Shown here: positions 51,519 through 61,826 of the stretch, one piece after another | Position numbering within the stretch: the first letter of the stretch is position 1 | Layout of the letters: the number at the start of each line of letters is the position of its first letter | Assembly (NCBI GenBank): GCA_019637225.1 | Contig: JAHBWC010000003.1 | Location: 62,001 to 126,000, forward strand | Source: Labilithrix sp. | GTDB lineage: Bacteria > Myxococcota_A > Polyangia > Polyangiales > Polyangiaceae | Length of the DNA: 64,000 nucleotides | Direction: 5' to 3' | Program-made: the position numbers and the translations under genes | Notes under the pieces: model-generated | Told to the model about the DNA's origin: nothing | The model's database searches: none | The model's input: the letters and a program-made list of their open reading frames with translations, nothing else

Positions 51519-52806
51519 ATGCGTCGGATCCATCTCGTGTTCGTTGCGCTCGCCGCGTTCGCTCCGGTCCTCGGCTGCGGTGGTGAGGAGCCGCAACCGG
51601 TCGCTCCGCAGCATCCCGTGACGCCGCCGCCGCCGCCGCCCGTCGAGCCGGCGAAGCCCGAGCCGCCGCCGCCCCCGAAGCCGTCGATGGCGGAGCTGCA
51701 GAAGGAGGCGATCGGCGAGGCGCTCAAGGGCCTCAACGGTCAGGACCCGAAGAAGTTCGCCTCCGTCTACGCGGACGACGGCGTCATCACCGTCGCGGGC
51801 CTCAACGAGGTGAGCGGCCGCTCGGCGATCGAGCAGAACATGACCGAGTGGTTCGAGACCTTCAAGGACGTGAAGCTCGCCTTCTCCCGTGTCTGGGTGA
51901 AGAACGAAGTGCTCGTCCTCGAGTGGGTGATCAACGGCAAGCACCACGGCGAGCTCTTCGGCGTGAAGGGCACCGAGCAGCCGATCGGTCACTACGGTCT
52001 CAGCGTCGTGACCGTGAACCCCGAGGGCAAGGTCGCGAGCGAGCACCGCTACGGCGAGCTCGGCACGGTCATGACGCAGGTCGGCGGCGCGAAGGCGAAG
52101 GCGCGCCCGATCCCGGCGATCCCGGCCGCGCCCGAGACGATCATGTCGACGAGCACGCCGGACGAGGAGAAGAACGTCGAGGTCGCCAAGAGCGTGCTCG
52201 CGTCGCTCGAGGGCGGCAAGAAGGAGGCGGAGTTCACGAACCTCCTCGCCGATGACATCGAGCAGGATGGCCTCTTCCACCTCGAGATGTCGAAGGGCAA
52301 GGACGGCGCGAAGAAGTTCTACAAGAGCTTCACGACCGCGTTCCCCGACGCGAAGTTCGAGACGACCAAGACGCTCGCGATCGGCGACTACGCGATCGTC
52401 GAGTCCGTGCTCAAGGGCACGCACAAGGGCGCGCTCGGCACGATCCAGCCGACGAAGAAGCCGGTCGCGCTGCACATCGTCGACATCTTCAAGATCAAGG
52501 ACGGCAAGGTCGCGCGCGCGTGGACCTACCAGAACAGCCTCGAGATGCAGCAGCAGCTCGGCCTCTTCAACGTCGCGAGCGCGGGCAACATCCCCGCCTC
52601 GCAGGCGACGCCGGCGAAGCCCGCCGGCGGCGCGGCCGCTCCCGCGAAGCCCGCGGGCGGCGCGGCGGCTCCGCGAAGCCGGCCGGCGGCGCCACGGCGG
52701 CCGGCGAAGCCCGGAGGGCGGCAACGGCACGGGCGGCGGCAAGGACACCGGCGGCGGCGGCGGCAAGGGCACCGGCGGCGGCGGCGGGCACGGCGGCAAG
52801 AAGTAG
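51519..52806 (+). CDS. Lipoprotein with two NTF2/SnoaL-like domains; frame disrupted near the C-terminus
   Basis: Start ATG 51519 has AGGAGGA 8 bases upstream. Lipobox APVLGCGG, Pro-rich linker, then two ~130-aa SnoaL/NTF2-type domains (FASVYADDGVITVAGLNEVS, KFYKSFTTAFPDAKFETTKT and AYAIVES-like strands), probably ligand-binding or polyketide-cyclase-like. The C-terminal tail is Ala/Lys/Pro then Gly-rich (GGNGTGGGKDTGGGGGKGTG, ending GGHGGKK at 52806). To reach it the frame must change by at least three small indels between about 52665 and 52720. Without them, translation runs on into the next gene. An assembly error is likely. Confidence 0.65.
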
Positions 52807-52896
52807 CTCGCTCGGTCGGCGGCGAGGGGGGCGCGGCTCCGCGGCGGGACCGCGAGGGCGCGCTCGCGCCTCGGCGGCGCGGATCGTCGGAAGATA

Positions 52897-52913
52897 TTGA
52901 CAGTCATTGTCAA
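52897..52913 (+). promoter_or_regulatory. Fur-box-like operator
   Basis: TTGACAGTCATTGTCAA contains the 7-1-7 core TGACAGT-C-ATTGTCA, which matches the Fur consensus TGATAAT-N-ATTATCA at 11 of 14 positions. It lies 79 bp before the DUF4856 gene and upstream of the whole iron-type operon. Confidence 0.6.
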
Positions 52914-52928
52914 CAAGCCCAAAGACAC

Positions 52929-52988
52929 GCTGCGGGAGCGTTCCTCTTCCTTTTTTGTCCCGCAGCTCGCCAGTCCGGAGGCTCTCCG
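52929..52988 (+). promoter_or_regulatory. Structured 5' leader with two hairpins
   Basis: GCTGCGGGA (52929-52937) pairs with TCCCGCAGC (52958-52966) across a 20-nt pyrimidine-rich loop containing six T. Immediately downstream, CGGAG (52976-52980) pairs with CTCCG (52984-52988), enclosing GCT and covering the Shine-Dalgarno (GGAGG, 52977-52981) of the DUF4856 gene. It may control translation. Confidence 0.4.
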
Positions 52989-52991
52989 ACG

Positions 52992-54158
52992 ATGAAGACG
53001 ATCCGTGTCTTTTCCCTCGCATCGTGCGTCGCCGCGCTCGTCGTCGGCGTCGCGTGTGGAGATGACGATGCCCTCGTGAGGCCCCGGCTCGACGCGGGGG
53101 TCGACGGCGCGAGCCTCGCGGACGCCGGCGACGAGGCCGGCACGCTCGCCTGCGGCGTCGCGCTCCCGACGAGATACGAGAGCGCGTCGTTCGCGGCCAA
53201 CGCCGCGGTGGAGATCGCCCTCGCGCAGCGCTTCGAGGAGATCGGCGCCAAGATGAAGGCGACGGAGGGCGCGAGCGACGCAGGCGTGCCCGCGGCCGAC
53301 CTCAAGGCCGTCTACACCGCGGGCTCGCCGAGCCTGCGCGCCGTGTCGACGACGCCGGCGCAGAGCAGCGTCGACGCGTACTTCGACGCCTTCGAGGCCG
53401 CGCTCGGCGAGACGTGGGCGCCCGCCGACGCCGACCAGGACGGCGGAGCCGCCGTGGGCGGCAAGTACGGCGACTACCACTTCTCTCCGATCGGCGTCGA
53501 TCTGCGCGAGACGATCGCTAAGACGCTGCTCGGCGGCGCGCTCTACAACCACGTGCTCGGGCTCGTCGCGGCGCCGGTCACCGAGGTGACGATCGATCGC
53601 CTCCTCGCCGCGTTCGGAGCGAGCACGGCGCTCACCGGCGCGAGCGCCGACGGAGGCGCGGAGAAGCTCATCGCCGAGTACGCGTCGCGACGCGACGACA
53701 AGGCGTCGGCGTCGCCGGGCCCGTACCGGAAGATCCGGACGGCGCTCCTCACGATGAAGGCCGCGGTGCCGGCGGGCGACAAGTGCAAGACCGAGCTCGA
53801 CGCCGCCGTCGCGACGTTCCTCTCCGAGTGGGAGCGCACGACCTATGCGACGGCGATCTACTACCTGAACTCGGCGGCGCTCACCGCCGCCGATCCGCTG
53901 AAGGGCCCGAGCGCGCTCCACGCGTTCGGCGAGGCGCTCGGGTTCATCCAGAGCTTCAAGGGCCTGCCGGTCGAGAAGCGGAAGATCTCCGACGCGCAGA
54001 TCGACGCGGTGCTCACGAAGATCGGCGCCACCACGCCCTACAAGCTCGTCACCGGCGCCGGCGACCGCGCGCTCAAGCTGAACGAGGCGATCAACGACAT
54101 CGCGCTCTACGAAGGCTTCACGCCCGCCGAGGTCGAAGCGTTCCGGAAGAACTTCTGA
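52992..54158 (+). CDS. DUF4856 lipoprotein
   Basis: 388 aa from ATG 52992. Lipobox LVVGVACG. The body matches the DUF4856 pattern: RYESASFAANAAVEIALAQR, a KYGDYHFSPIGVDLRETIAK block, LLGGALYNHVLG, a TFLSEWERTTYATAIYYLNS block and LHAFGEALGFIQSFKGLP. DUF4856 genes commonly sit with imelysin-like, HTTM and TonB-dependent-receptor genes in iron-acquisition loci, as they do here. It probably binds iron or a chelate at the outer membrane. The imelysin-like gene starts 10 bp downstream. Confidence 0.8.
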   Translation: MKTIRVFSLASCVAALVVGVACGDDDALVRPRLDAGVDGASLADAGDEAGTLACGVALPTRYESASFAANAAVEIALAQRFEEIGAKMKATEGASDAGVPAADLKAVYTAGSPSLRAVSTTPAQSSVDAYFDAFEAALGETWAPADADQDGGAAVGGKYGDYHFSPIGVDLRETIAKTLLGGALYNHVLGLVAAPVTEVTIDRLLAAFGASTALTGASADGGAEKLIAEYASRRDDKASASPGPYRKIRTALLTMKAAVPAGDKCKTELDAAVATFLSEWERTTYATAIYYLNSAALTAADPLKGPSALHAFGEALGFIQSFKGLPVEKRKISDAQIDAVLTKIGATTPYKLVTGAGDRALKLNEAINDIALYEGFTPAEVEAFRKNF

Positions 54159-54168
54159 GGAGGCGCGC

Positions 54169-55377
54169 GTGAAGCGTTACATCGGGGCATTCGTTGCGGC
54201 GGCCGTCCTCTGCGGAACGTCGTGCCGATCGCGCAGCGGCGATCCGGGGGCGGGCTCGTCGTCCGGCAGCGTGGACGCCGGATCGTTCGACAAGCCCGCG
54301 CTCCTCCGCGCGTTCGGCGAGTGCGTCGTCGCCGACTACCGCGAGCTCTCGACGTCGGTGGTCGCGCTCGACGCCGCGACTTCCGCCGCCGCGAGCGACA
54401 AGAGCGCGGCTTCGCTCGAGGCGGCGCGCGCGGCGTGGAAGACCGCGATGGAGATCGCCCAGCGCGCGGAGGTCTACCAGTTCGGTCCCGCGGCGATCTC
54501 GACCGCGCCGGGCGGCCGCGACATGCGCGATCCGATCTACGCGTGGCCGCTCGTGGGGCGCTGCGCCCTCGAGCAGACGATCGTCTCCAAGGCCTACGAG
54601 ACGCCGGGCTGGGCGACGAGCGCGCTCGTGAGCACGCGGAGCCTCGCGGCGGCCGAGTACCTCCTCTTCTTCACCGGCGCCGAGAACGAGTGCCCGGCGG
54701 AGAGCGAGATCAACACGAACGGCAGCTGGGCCGCGCTCGGCGCCGAGGAGCTCGCCGCGCGGCGCCTCGCGTACGCGCGCGTCGTCACGGCCGACGTCGT
54801 CCAGCGCACCCAGGCGCTCGTCGACGCGTGGGATCCGGCGAAGGGCAACTTCATCGAGGAGCTCGCGACGGCGGGCAGGAGCAAGTCGTTCGCGAGCGAG
54901 CAGATGGCGTTCAACGCCGTGACCGACGCGATGTTCTACGTCGACCTGCAACTCAAGAACTCCAAGGTCGGCAAGCCGGCGGGGTTTCTCCCCGACTGCG
55001 CCGCCGCGCCGTGCCTCTCGGCGGTCGAGTCGCCGTGGGCGAAGCGCTCGAAGGAGCACATCCGCCAGAACCTCGCGGGCTACGAGAAGCTCTTCCGCGG
55101 CTGCGGGCCGGGCGGGAGCGGGCTCGGCTTCGACGATCTGCTCGGCGCGGTGGGCGCCGAGAGCGTCACGGCGAAGGTCGAGGCCTCGCTCGTCGAGATC
55201 CGCGCGGCGCTCGACGCGCTCGTCGAGCCGACGTTCGAAGAGGACCTGCAGAAGAACATCGCCGGCGTCCAGCGCCTGTTCGACGCCCTCCGCGCCAACG
55301 CCGCCCTGATGAAGGCCGAGTTCGTCACCGTGCTCGACCTCGAGCTCCCGAAGCGGGTCGAAGGCGACAATGACTGA
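54169..55377 (+). CDS. Imelysin-family lipoprotein
   Basis: 402 aa from a GTG at 54169 with GGAGG upstream. Lipobox AVLCGTSC. Imelysin fold signatures: AARAAWKTAMEIAQRAEVYQ, STRSLAAAEYLLFFTGAENE and EHIRQNLAGYEKLFRGCGPG. The usual GxHxxE motif of iron-binding imelysins is here LAAAE, so the His is missing, as in a subfamily found beside DUF4856. It is likely a structural or chelate-binding partner rather than a protease. Overlaps the HTTM gene by 8 nt. Confidence 0.85.
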   Translation: MKRYIGAFVAAAVLCGTSCRSRSGDPGAGSSSGSVDAGSFDKPALLRAFGECVVADYRELSTSVVALDAATSAAASDKSAASLEAARAAWKTAMEIAQRAEVYQFGPAAISTAPGGRDMRDPIYAWPLVGRCALEQTIVSKAYETPGWATSALVSTRSLAAAEYLLFFTGAENECPAESEINTNGSWAALGAEELAARRLAYARVVTADVVQRTQALVDAWDPAKGNFIEELATAGRSKSFASEQMAFNAVTDAMFYVDLQLKNSKVGKPAGFLPDCAAAPCLSAVESPWAKRSKEHIRQNLAGYEKLFRGCGPGGSGLGFDDLLGAVGAESVTAKVEASLVEIRAALDALVEPTFEEDLQKNIAGVQRLFDALRANAALMKAEFVTVLDLELPKRVEGDND

Positions 55378-56833
55378 GACGGCCGGCGATCGTGCGCCGG
55401 CGTCTCGGGCGCCGGCCGCCCTGCCGCGGCTCGGCGCGCTCCGCGATCGCGCGATGGCGGCGCTCGGGGCGCCGACCGACACCGCGGCGCTCGTGGCGTT
55501 CCGCGTCGTGCTCGGCGCGCTCGTCACGATCAGCGCCGCGCGCTTCCTCGCCTACGGGTGGGTCGACGCCCTCTTCGTCGAGCCGACCTTCTTCTTCAAG
55601 TACTGGGGGCTCTCCTGGGTGGGCGTCTTGCCCGCGCCGGGGATGCACGTCGTCTTCGTCGCGCTCGCCGCGCTCGGCGTGTGCTTCGCGACCGGCCTCT
55701 ATTACCGCGTCGTCGCGCCGCTCCTCTTCGCGCTCTTCACGTACGTGCAGCTCGTCGACGTGACGAACTGGCTCAATCACTACTACCTCGTCAGCCTGCT
55801 CCTCTTGCTCGCGGCCTTCATGCCGCTCGGGCGCGCGGGATCGATCGACGCCTGGCGCCGGCCCGAGAGCCGCCTCGACGCGTTCCCGGCGTGGTGTACG
55901 TACCTCCTCCGCTTCCAGGTCGGGGTCGTCTACTTCAACGCGGGGCTCGCGAAGCTCTCGGCCGACTGGCTCCTCCACGCCCAGCCGCTCAACATCTGGC
56001 TCTCGGCGCGCACCGGGGTCCCCGTCCTCGGGGCGTTCTTCGACGAGCGCTGGGTCGCGTACGCGTTCAGCTGGGGCGGCTTCCTCTTCGACACGACGAT
56101 CGCCTTCTTCCTCCTCCGGCGGCGCACGCGGCTGCCCGCGTACCTCGTCGTGATCGCGTTCCACGCCGTGGTCGGGCTCCTGTTCCCGATCGGCATGTTC
56201 CCGTTCATCATGGTGGGCGCGGCGCTCGTGTTCTTCTCGCCGAGCTGGCCGCGCCGGCTCCTCGGCGCGCTCCGGCTCCGGGCCCTCGCGGAGGACGCGG
56301 GCGTCCGCGCGGCGCCGCGCGCTCGGCCCCGACGCGTTTGGTCGGCGCTCGCGCTCGCCTACTGCGCCCTGCAGGTCCTCGTGCCGCTCCGCGCGCACCT
56401 CTACGGCGGCAACGTCCTCTGGCACGAGCAGGGGATGCGGATGTCGTGGAAGGTGATGGTCCGCGAGAAGAACGGGAGCATCACGTACCTCGTCCGGTCG
56501 AAGAAGACCGGTCGCACCTGGTACGTCGAGCCGCGGCGCTACCTCACCGACCGTCAGGCGCGCGAGCTCCAGAGCCAGCCCGACCTCGTGCTCCAGCTCG
56601 CGCACCACGTCGCGCGCGACTTCGCCGATCGCGGCGAGGGCGAGGTCGAGGTGCGCGCGGAGGCGATCGTCTCGCTGAACGGACGGCCGTCCGCGCCGAT
56701 GATCGACGATCGCGTGGACCTCGCGCGCGTGAGCGACGGCCTCGGCAAGGCGAGCTGGATCCTCCCGGCGCCCGAGGGGCCGCCGATTCATCTGAGGCCC
56801 GCATGGAACAGCCACAAGTTGGCCGGGCGCTGA
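55370..56833 (+). CDS. HTTM (vitamin K carboxylase-like) membrane protein
   Basis: 487 aa. About eight TM helices fill the first ~330 residues, with the HTTM/gamma-carboxylase pattern TNWLNHYYLVSLLLLLAAF and FQVGVVYFNAGLAKLSADWL. The C-terminal ~120 aa form a soluble domain (RMSWKVMVREKNGSITYLVR, PDLVLQLAHHVARDFADRG). Bacterial HTTM proteins of this kind accompany imelysin and DUF4856 genes; their reaction is not established. Overlaps both neighbours (8 nt upstream, 31 nt downstream). Confidence 0.82.
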   Translation: MTETAGDRAPASRAPAALPRLGALRDRAMAALGAPTDTAALVAFRVVLGALVTISAARFLAYGWVDALFVEPTFFFKYWGLSWVGVLPAPGMHVVFVALAALGVCFATGLYYRVVAPLLFALFTYVQLVDVTNWLNHYYLVSLLLLLAAFMPLGRAGSIDAWRRPESRLDAFPAWCTYLLRFQVGVVYFNAGLAKLSADWLLHAQPLNIWLSARTGVPVLGAFFDERWVAYAFSWGGFLFDTTIAFFLLRRRTRLPAYLVVIAFHAVVGLLFPIGMFPFIMVGAALVFFSPSWPRRLLGALRLRALAEDAGVRAAPRARPRRVWSALALAYCALQVLVPLRAHLYGGNVLWHEQGMRMSWKVMVREKNGSITYLVRSKKTGRTWYVEPRRYLTDRQARELQSQPDLVLQLAHHVARDFADRGEGEVEVRAEAIVSLNGRPSAPMIDDRVDLARVSDGLGKASWILPAPEGPPIHLRPAWNSHKLAGR

Positions 56834-59070
56834 CGCGCTCCACCGCGTCACGCCCGCTCGCCCTCGCCTCGCTGCTCGCGACGCTCGTCGCCGCGGTCCC
56901 CGCGCGCGCGGAGGACGCCGCGCCTGCCGCCGCGGACGCGCGACCCTCGCCGGAGGCTCCGCTGGAGGAGGTCAGCATCCCCGGCACGCGCCTCGCCGAG
57001 ACGGGCGGCTCGGCGCACGTCCTCCGCGACGTGCAGCTCCGGCGCTACGCCTACGACGATCCCCATCAGGTCCTGATGGGCGTCCCCGGCGTCTACGTTC
57101 GCCCCGAGGACGGCTTCGGCCTGCGTCCGAACATCGGCATCCGCGGCGCGAACTCCGATCGGAGCAAGAAGGTCACGCTGATGGAGGACGGGATCCTCGT
57201 CGGCCCTGCGCCTTACTCGGCGCCGGCGGCGTACTACTTCCCGATGATCGACCGCATGCGCACGGTGCGCGTCGTGAAGGGCCCGGCGTCGATCGTCTAC
57301 GGCCCGCAGACCGTCGGCGGCGCCATCGATCTCGTCACGCGCGAGATCCCGTCCGGACGAAAGGTCACCTACGACCTCGCGTTCGGCCAGTACCTGTTCA
57401 ACAAGCAGCACGTCACGTACGGCACCAGCGACGAGCGCTCGGGCTTCCTCATCGAGGGCATGCGCGTGTCGAACGCGGGCTTCAAGGAGCTCGATCGCGT
57501 CGGCGGCGACACCGGCTTCACGCGCAACGAGTGGATGGCGAAGGGCAGCTACGTCGTCGATCCCGAGTCGCGCATCCAGAACGAGATCGGGGTGAAGCTC
57601 GGCTACTCGGACGAGGCGTCGAACGAGACCTACCTCGGGCTCACCGACGCCGACGCGCGCGCGACGCCGAACCGCCGCTACTACGCGAGCAAGATGGACC
57701 GGATGTCGTGGCACCGGACGGCCGTCGCGGTGACGCACAAGGCGCGCTTTTCGCGCGATCTGGAGCTGACGACGACGGTCTACCGCCACGATCTGCATCG
57801 CGTCTGGCGCAAGGTGAACGGCTTCCGAGGCGCCGGCGCCGCGGACGTGCTCGCGAACCCCGATACGCCGCGCAACCAGCTCTCGCTCGGCGCCCTCCGC
57901 GGCGACGTCGACACCACGAGCGACGCGCAGACGATCCTCATCGGTCCGAACGACCGCACGTTCGTCTCGCAGGGCGTCCAGACGCAGGCGATCGCCGCGG
58001 CGAAGACGGGCCCCGTCGCGCATCGCTTCACGTACGGCGTGCGCGCGCACTACGACGAGATCGTCCGAAAGCACACGGAGGACGGCTTCGTCGTGCGGAA
58101 CGGCGAGCTCACTCCGGACGGCCGCGTCACCGCGGTCACCGCGGACAACACCGCGTCCACGCACGCGCTCGCGCTCTGGGCCGTCGACGCGATGACCTTC
58201 GGACCGGTGACCTTCACGCCCGGCGTGCGTATCGAGGCGATCCACGCGTCGTACAAGGAGCGGCTCATCGTGCCGGGCACGCCGACCTTGCCGATCGACG
58301 GTGCCGTCTACCAGGCGGTCATTCCGGGCGCGAGCGCCTACTGGGCGATCACCCGTCGGCTCGGCGTGCTCGCCGGCGTCCACAAGGGCTTCAGCCCCGT
58401 GCCGCCCGAGCAGGCGCGGACGAACAAGCCCGAAGAGAGCGTCAACTCCGAGGCAGGCGCGCGCTGGACGACGCGGCACGCACGCGTCGAGGCGATCGGC
58501 TTTTACAACGCGTACTCGAACCTGACGAACCTCTGCACGTTCTCGAACGGGTGCGTCGGCGCGAACGTGGACCGCCAGTTCGACGGCGGACGCGCGCGCA
58601 TCCTCGGCGCCGAGGTGTACGGCGAGACGGAGCTCCCGCTCGGCGGCGGCTTCCTCCTTCCGTCACGTGTAGCTTACACGTACACCTACAGCGAGTTCCT
58701 CTCGACGTTCTCGTCGGCCGACCCGCAGTTCGGCGCCGTGCGCGCGGGCGACGAGCTGCCCTACGTGCCGCCGAACCAGCTCTCCGGCTCCGTCGGGCTC
58801 GAGAAGGAGCCCTGGGGCGTCAACGTCGCCGGCACCTTCGTCGACAGCATGCGCGAGCGCGCGGGGCAGGGCACGCCGAACCCGGGCGACCTCACCGACG
58901 CGTACTTCCTCCTCGACGCGAGCGTGAAGTACAAGGTCTTCTCCGCGGTCGAGCTCTACGTGAACGGCAGGAACCTCTTGAACGATCGCTACATCGCGTC
59001 CCGCCGTCCCTACGGTGCGCGACCCGGAGCGCCGCTCTGGGTGCTCGCCGGCGTGCGCGGCGAGTTCTGA
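56803..59070 (+). CDS. FecA-like TonB-dependent receptor
   Basis: 755 aa from ATG 56803, inside the 3' end of the HTTM gene. Signal peptide (LALASLLATLVAAVPARA), a short TonB-box region (EEVSIPGTR), plug (MGVPGVYVRPEDGFGLRPNI, GIRGANSDRSKKVTLMEDGI, RVVKGPASIVYGPQTVGGAI), and a 22-strand-type barrel ending LAGVRGEF. The plug resembles ferric-citrate-type receptors. It has no TonB-C domain, unlike the two receptors at 21.8 and 32 kb. End of the Fur-box operon; iron chelate uptake is the likely role. Confidence 0.85.
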   Translation: MEQPQVGRALTRSTASRPLALASLLATLVAAVPARAEDAAPAAADARPSPEAPLEEVSIPGTRLAETGGSAHVLRDVQLRRYAYDDPHQVLMGVPGVYVRPEDGFGLRPNIGIRGANSDRSKKVTLMEDGILVGPAPYSAPAAYYFPMIDRMRTVRVVKGPASIVYGPQTVGGAIDLVTREIPSGRKVTYDLAFGQYLFNKQHVTYGTSDERSGFLIEGMRVSNAGFKELDRVGGDTGFTRNEWMAKGSYVVDPESRIQNEIGVKLGYSDEASNETYLGLTDADARATPNRRYYASKMDRMSWHRTAVAVTHKARFSRDLELTTTVYRHDLHRVWRKVNGFRGAGAADVLANPDTPRNQLSLGALRGDVDTTSDAQTILIGPNDRTFVSQGVQTQAIAAAKTGPVAHRFTYGVRAHYDEIVRKHTEDGFVVRNGELTPDGRVTAVTADNTASTHALALWAVDAMTFGPVTFTPGVRIEAIHASYKERLIVPGTPTLPIDGAVYQAVIPGASAYWAITRRLGVLAGVHKGFSPVPPEQARTNKPEESVNSEAGARWTTRHARVEAIGFYNAYSNLTNLCTFSNGCVGANVDRQFDGGRARILGAEVYGETELPLGGGFLLPSRVAYTYTYSEFLSTFSSADPQFGAVRAGDELPYVPPNQLSGSVGLEKEPWGVNVAGTFVDSMRERAGQGTPNPGDLTDAYFLLDASVKYKVFSAVELYVNGRNLLNDRYIASRRPYGARPGAPLWVLAGVRGEF

Positions 59071-59188
59071 GGCACGCGCGTCAGGCGCGAGAGCATCAGG
59101 CGCGAGCGCGTCGGCGCGAGCGCGTCGGGGACGAGCTCTCGCGCGGGCGATCGAGCCCTGCACGGCGCGGACGAACGCGCTAAGGTGA

Positions 59189-59779
59189 ATGGCCACGATG
59201 GCACGACTCGACGCGATGATCGCCAAGCTCGCCGCGCTCGGCGGCGATCACGGCGTCGCCTCGGAGGGGCCACGCGCCGCGGTCGCCGCGATCCTGCGCG
59301 AGCTCCCCGGCGCCGACAGCGCCGACCTCTTCTTCATCCGTCGCGCCGATCACCCGACCGATCCTTGGTCGGGGCACATCGCGTTCCCCGGCGGGCGTCG
59401 CGATCCCGGCGACGCGAGCCTCCTCGAGACGGCCATCCGCGAGACGCGCGAAGAGGTCGGGATCGATCTCTCGGCGGGACGGCTGCTCGGCCGCCTCCCC
59501 GACGTCCCCGCGTTCATGCGGTCGAACGGCGGCCTCGTCGTCACGCCCTTCGTCTTCGCGCTCTCCGGCGACGTCCCCGTGGTGCCGAACGTCGAGGTCG
59601 CGACCACCCTCTGGGTCCCGGTGACGACGCTCGCGCGAGGGGAAGGGAAGAGTCGCTTCAACTTCGACTACGAAGGGCAGAGCTACGATCTCCCGTGCAT
59701 GCACCTCGACCCCGGACAGCATCGCCTCTGGGGCCTGACGTACCGCATGCTCGAGACGCTGCTCGACGCCGTCCGATGA
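59189..59779 (+). CDS. Nudix hydrolase, CoA pyrophosphatase type
   Basis: 196 aa. The Nudix box of the CoA-pyrophosphatase subtype is HIAFPGGRRDPGDASLLETA followed by IRETREEVGID, with the spacing typical of that group rather than the standard box. FIRRADHPTDPWSGHIAF and the C-terminal HRLWGLTYRMLETLL also fit. It likely hydrolyses CoA or related nucleotides. It is separated from the receptor by 118 bp and followed by an ABC-F gene after 144 bp. Confidence 0.85.
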   Translation: MATMARLDAMIAKLAALGGDHGVASEGPRAAVAAILRELPGADSADLFFIRRADHPTDPWSGHIAFPGGRRDPGDASLLETAIRETREEVGIDLSAGRLLGRLPDVPAFMRSNGGLVVTPFVFALSGDVPVVPNVEVATTLWVPVTTLARGEGKSRFNFDYEGQSYDLPCMHLDPGQHRLWGLTYRMLETLLDAVR

Positions 59780-59923
59780 GGTGCTAGATTCCTCGCGCGC
59801 CGGGCACCCGGCGTGATCATGCGCTGACTCCTCTCTTCCGCATCCTGTCCGAGCCGCTGACCTCGGCCCGCGCGCCGCGGGTCCGGCTCGTCGAACGCGA
59901 ACGAGAACGAGAGGAGATTTCAC

Positions 59924-61423
<1,500 letters not shown>

Positions 61424-61826
61424 GCGTCAGCTGCCCACGTACATGTAGTCGCCGGCGCCGCTGAGAGGCGCGCAGCTTCGCCACGATCGCGTCGATGGAT
61501 CGTGGTCGGTTGGCCGCCAGACCCTGAGCGTGGAGCGGTGCTGGCGACTCCGGTCCTCATCGCCGTGACGGCGGCGGCGTGCTCCGGCGCCCCGCGGAGG
61601 CGCGCGAGCCCTTGCGTGTCCACGCGATAGACCGCGTCCTTCACGACGTCCCCGAAGGCCCGATCGACCCGATCGCGATCGCAGCTCGAGCGTGCCACGA
61701 ATGGGGCGGCGCTTGCATCGAAGAGGTGACGCGATCCGCGCTCGCCGTCGTCTCGACCACCTTCAAGTCGATGAGATGTCCCGTGTGCTCCTCCGGAACG
61801 TCACGATGCCCACCTACCGTGCAGTC
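61424..61826. other. Intergenic region, 403 bp
   Basis: No complete gene is visible. On the minus strand a segment reading IDAIVAKLRA and, in another frame, APLSGAGDYMYVGS near 61430-61500 looks like the end of a decayed protein gene with a frameshift. This is weak. Confidence 0.35.

Noticed and set aside
51519..54158. Single ~880-aa lipoprotein-DUF4856 fusion
   Set aside because: The joining part reads through the Fur-like site and a structured leader, and a second lipoprotein signal starts at 52992.
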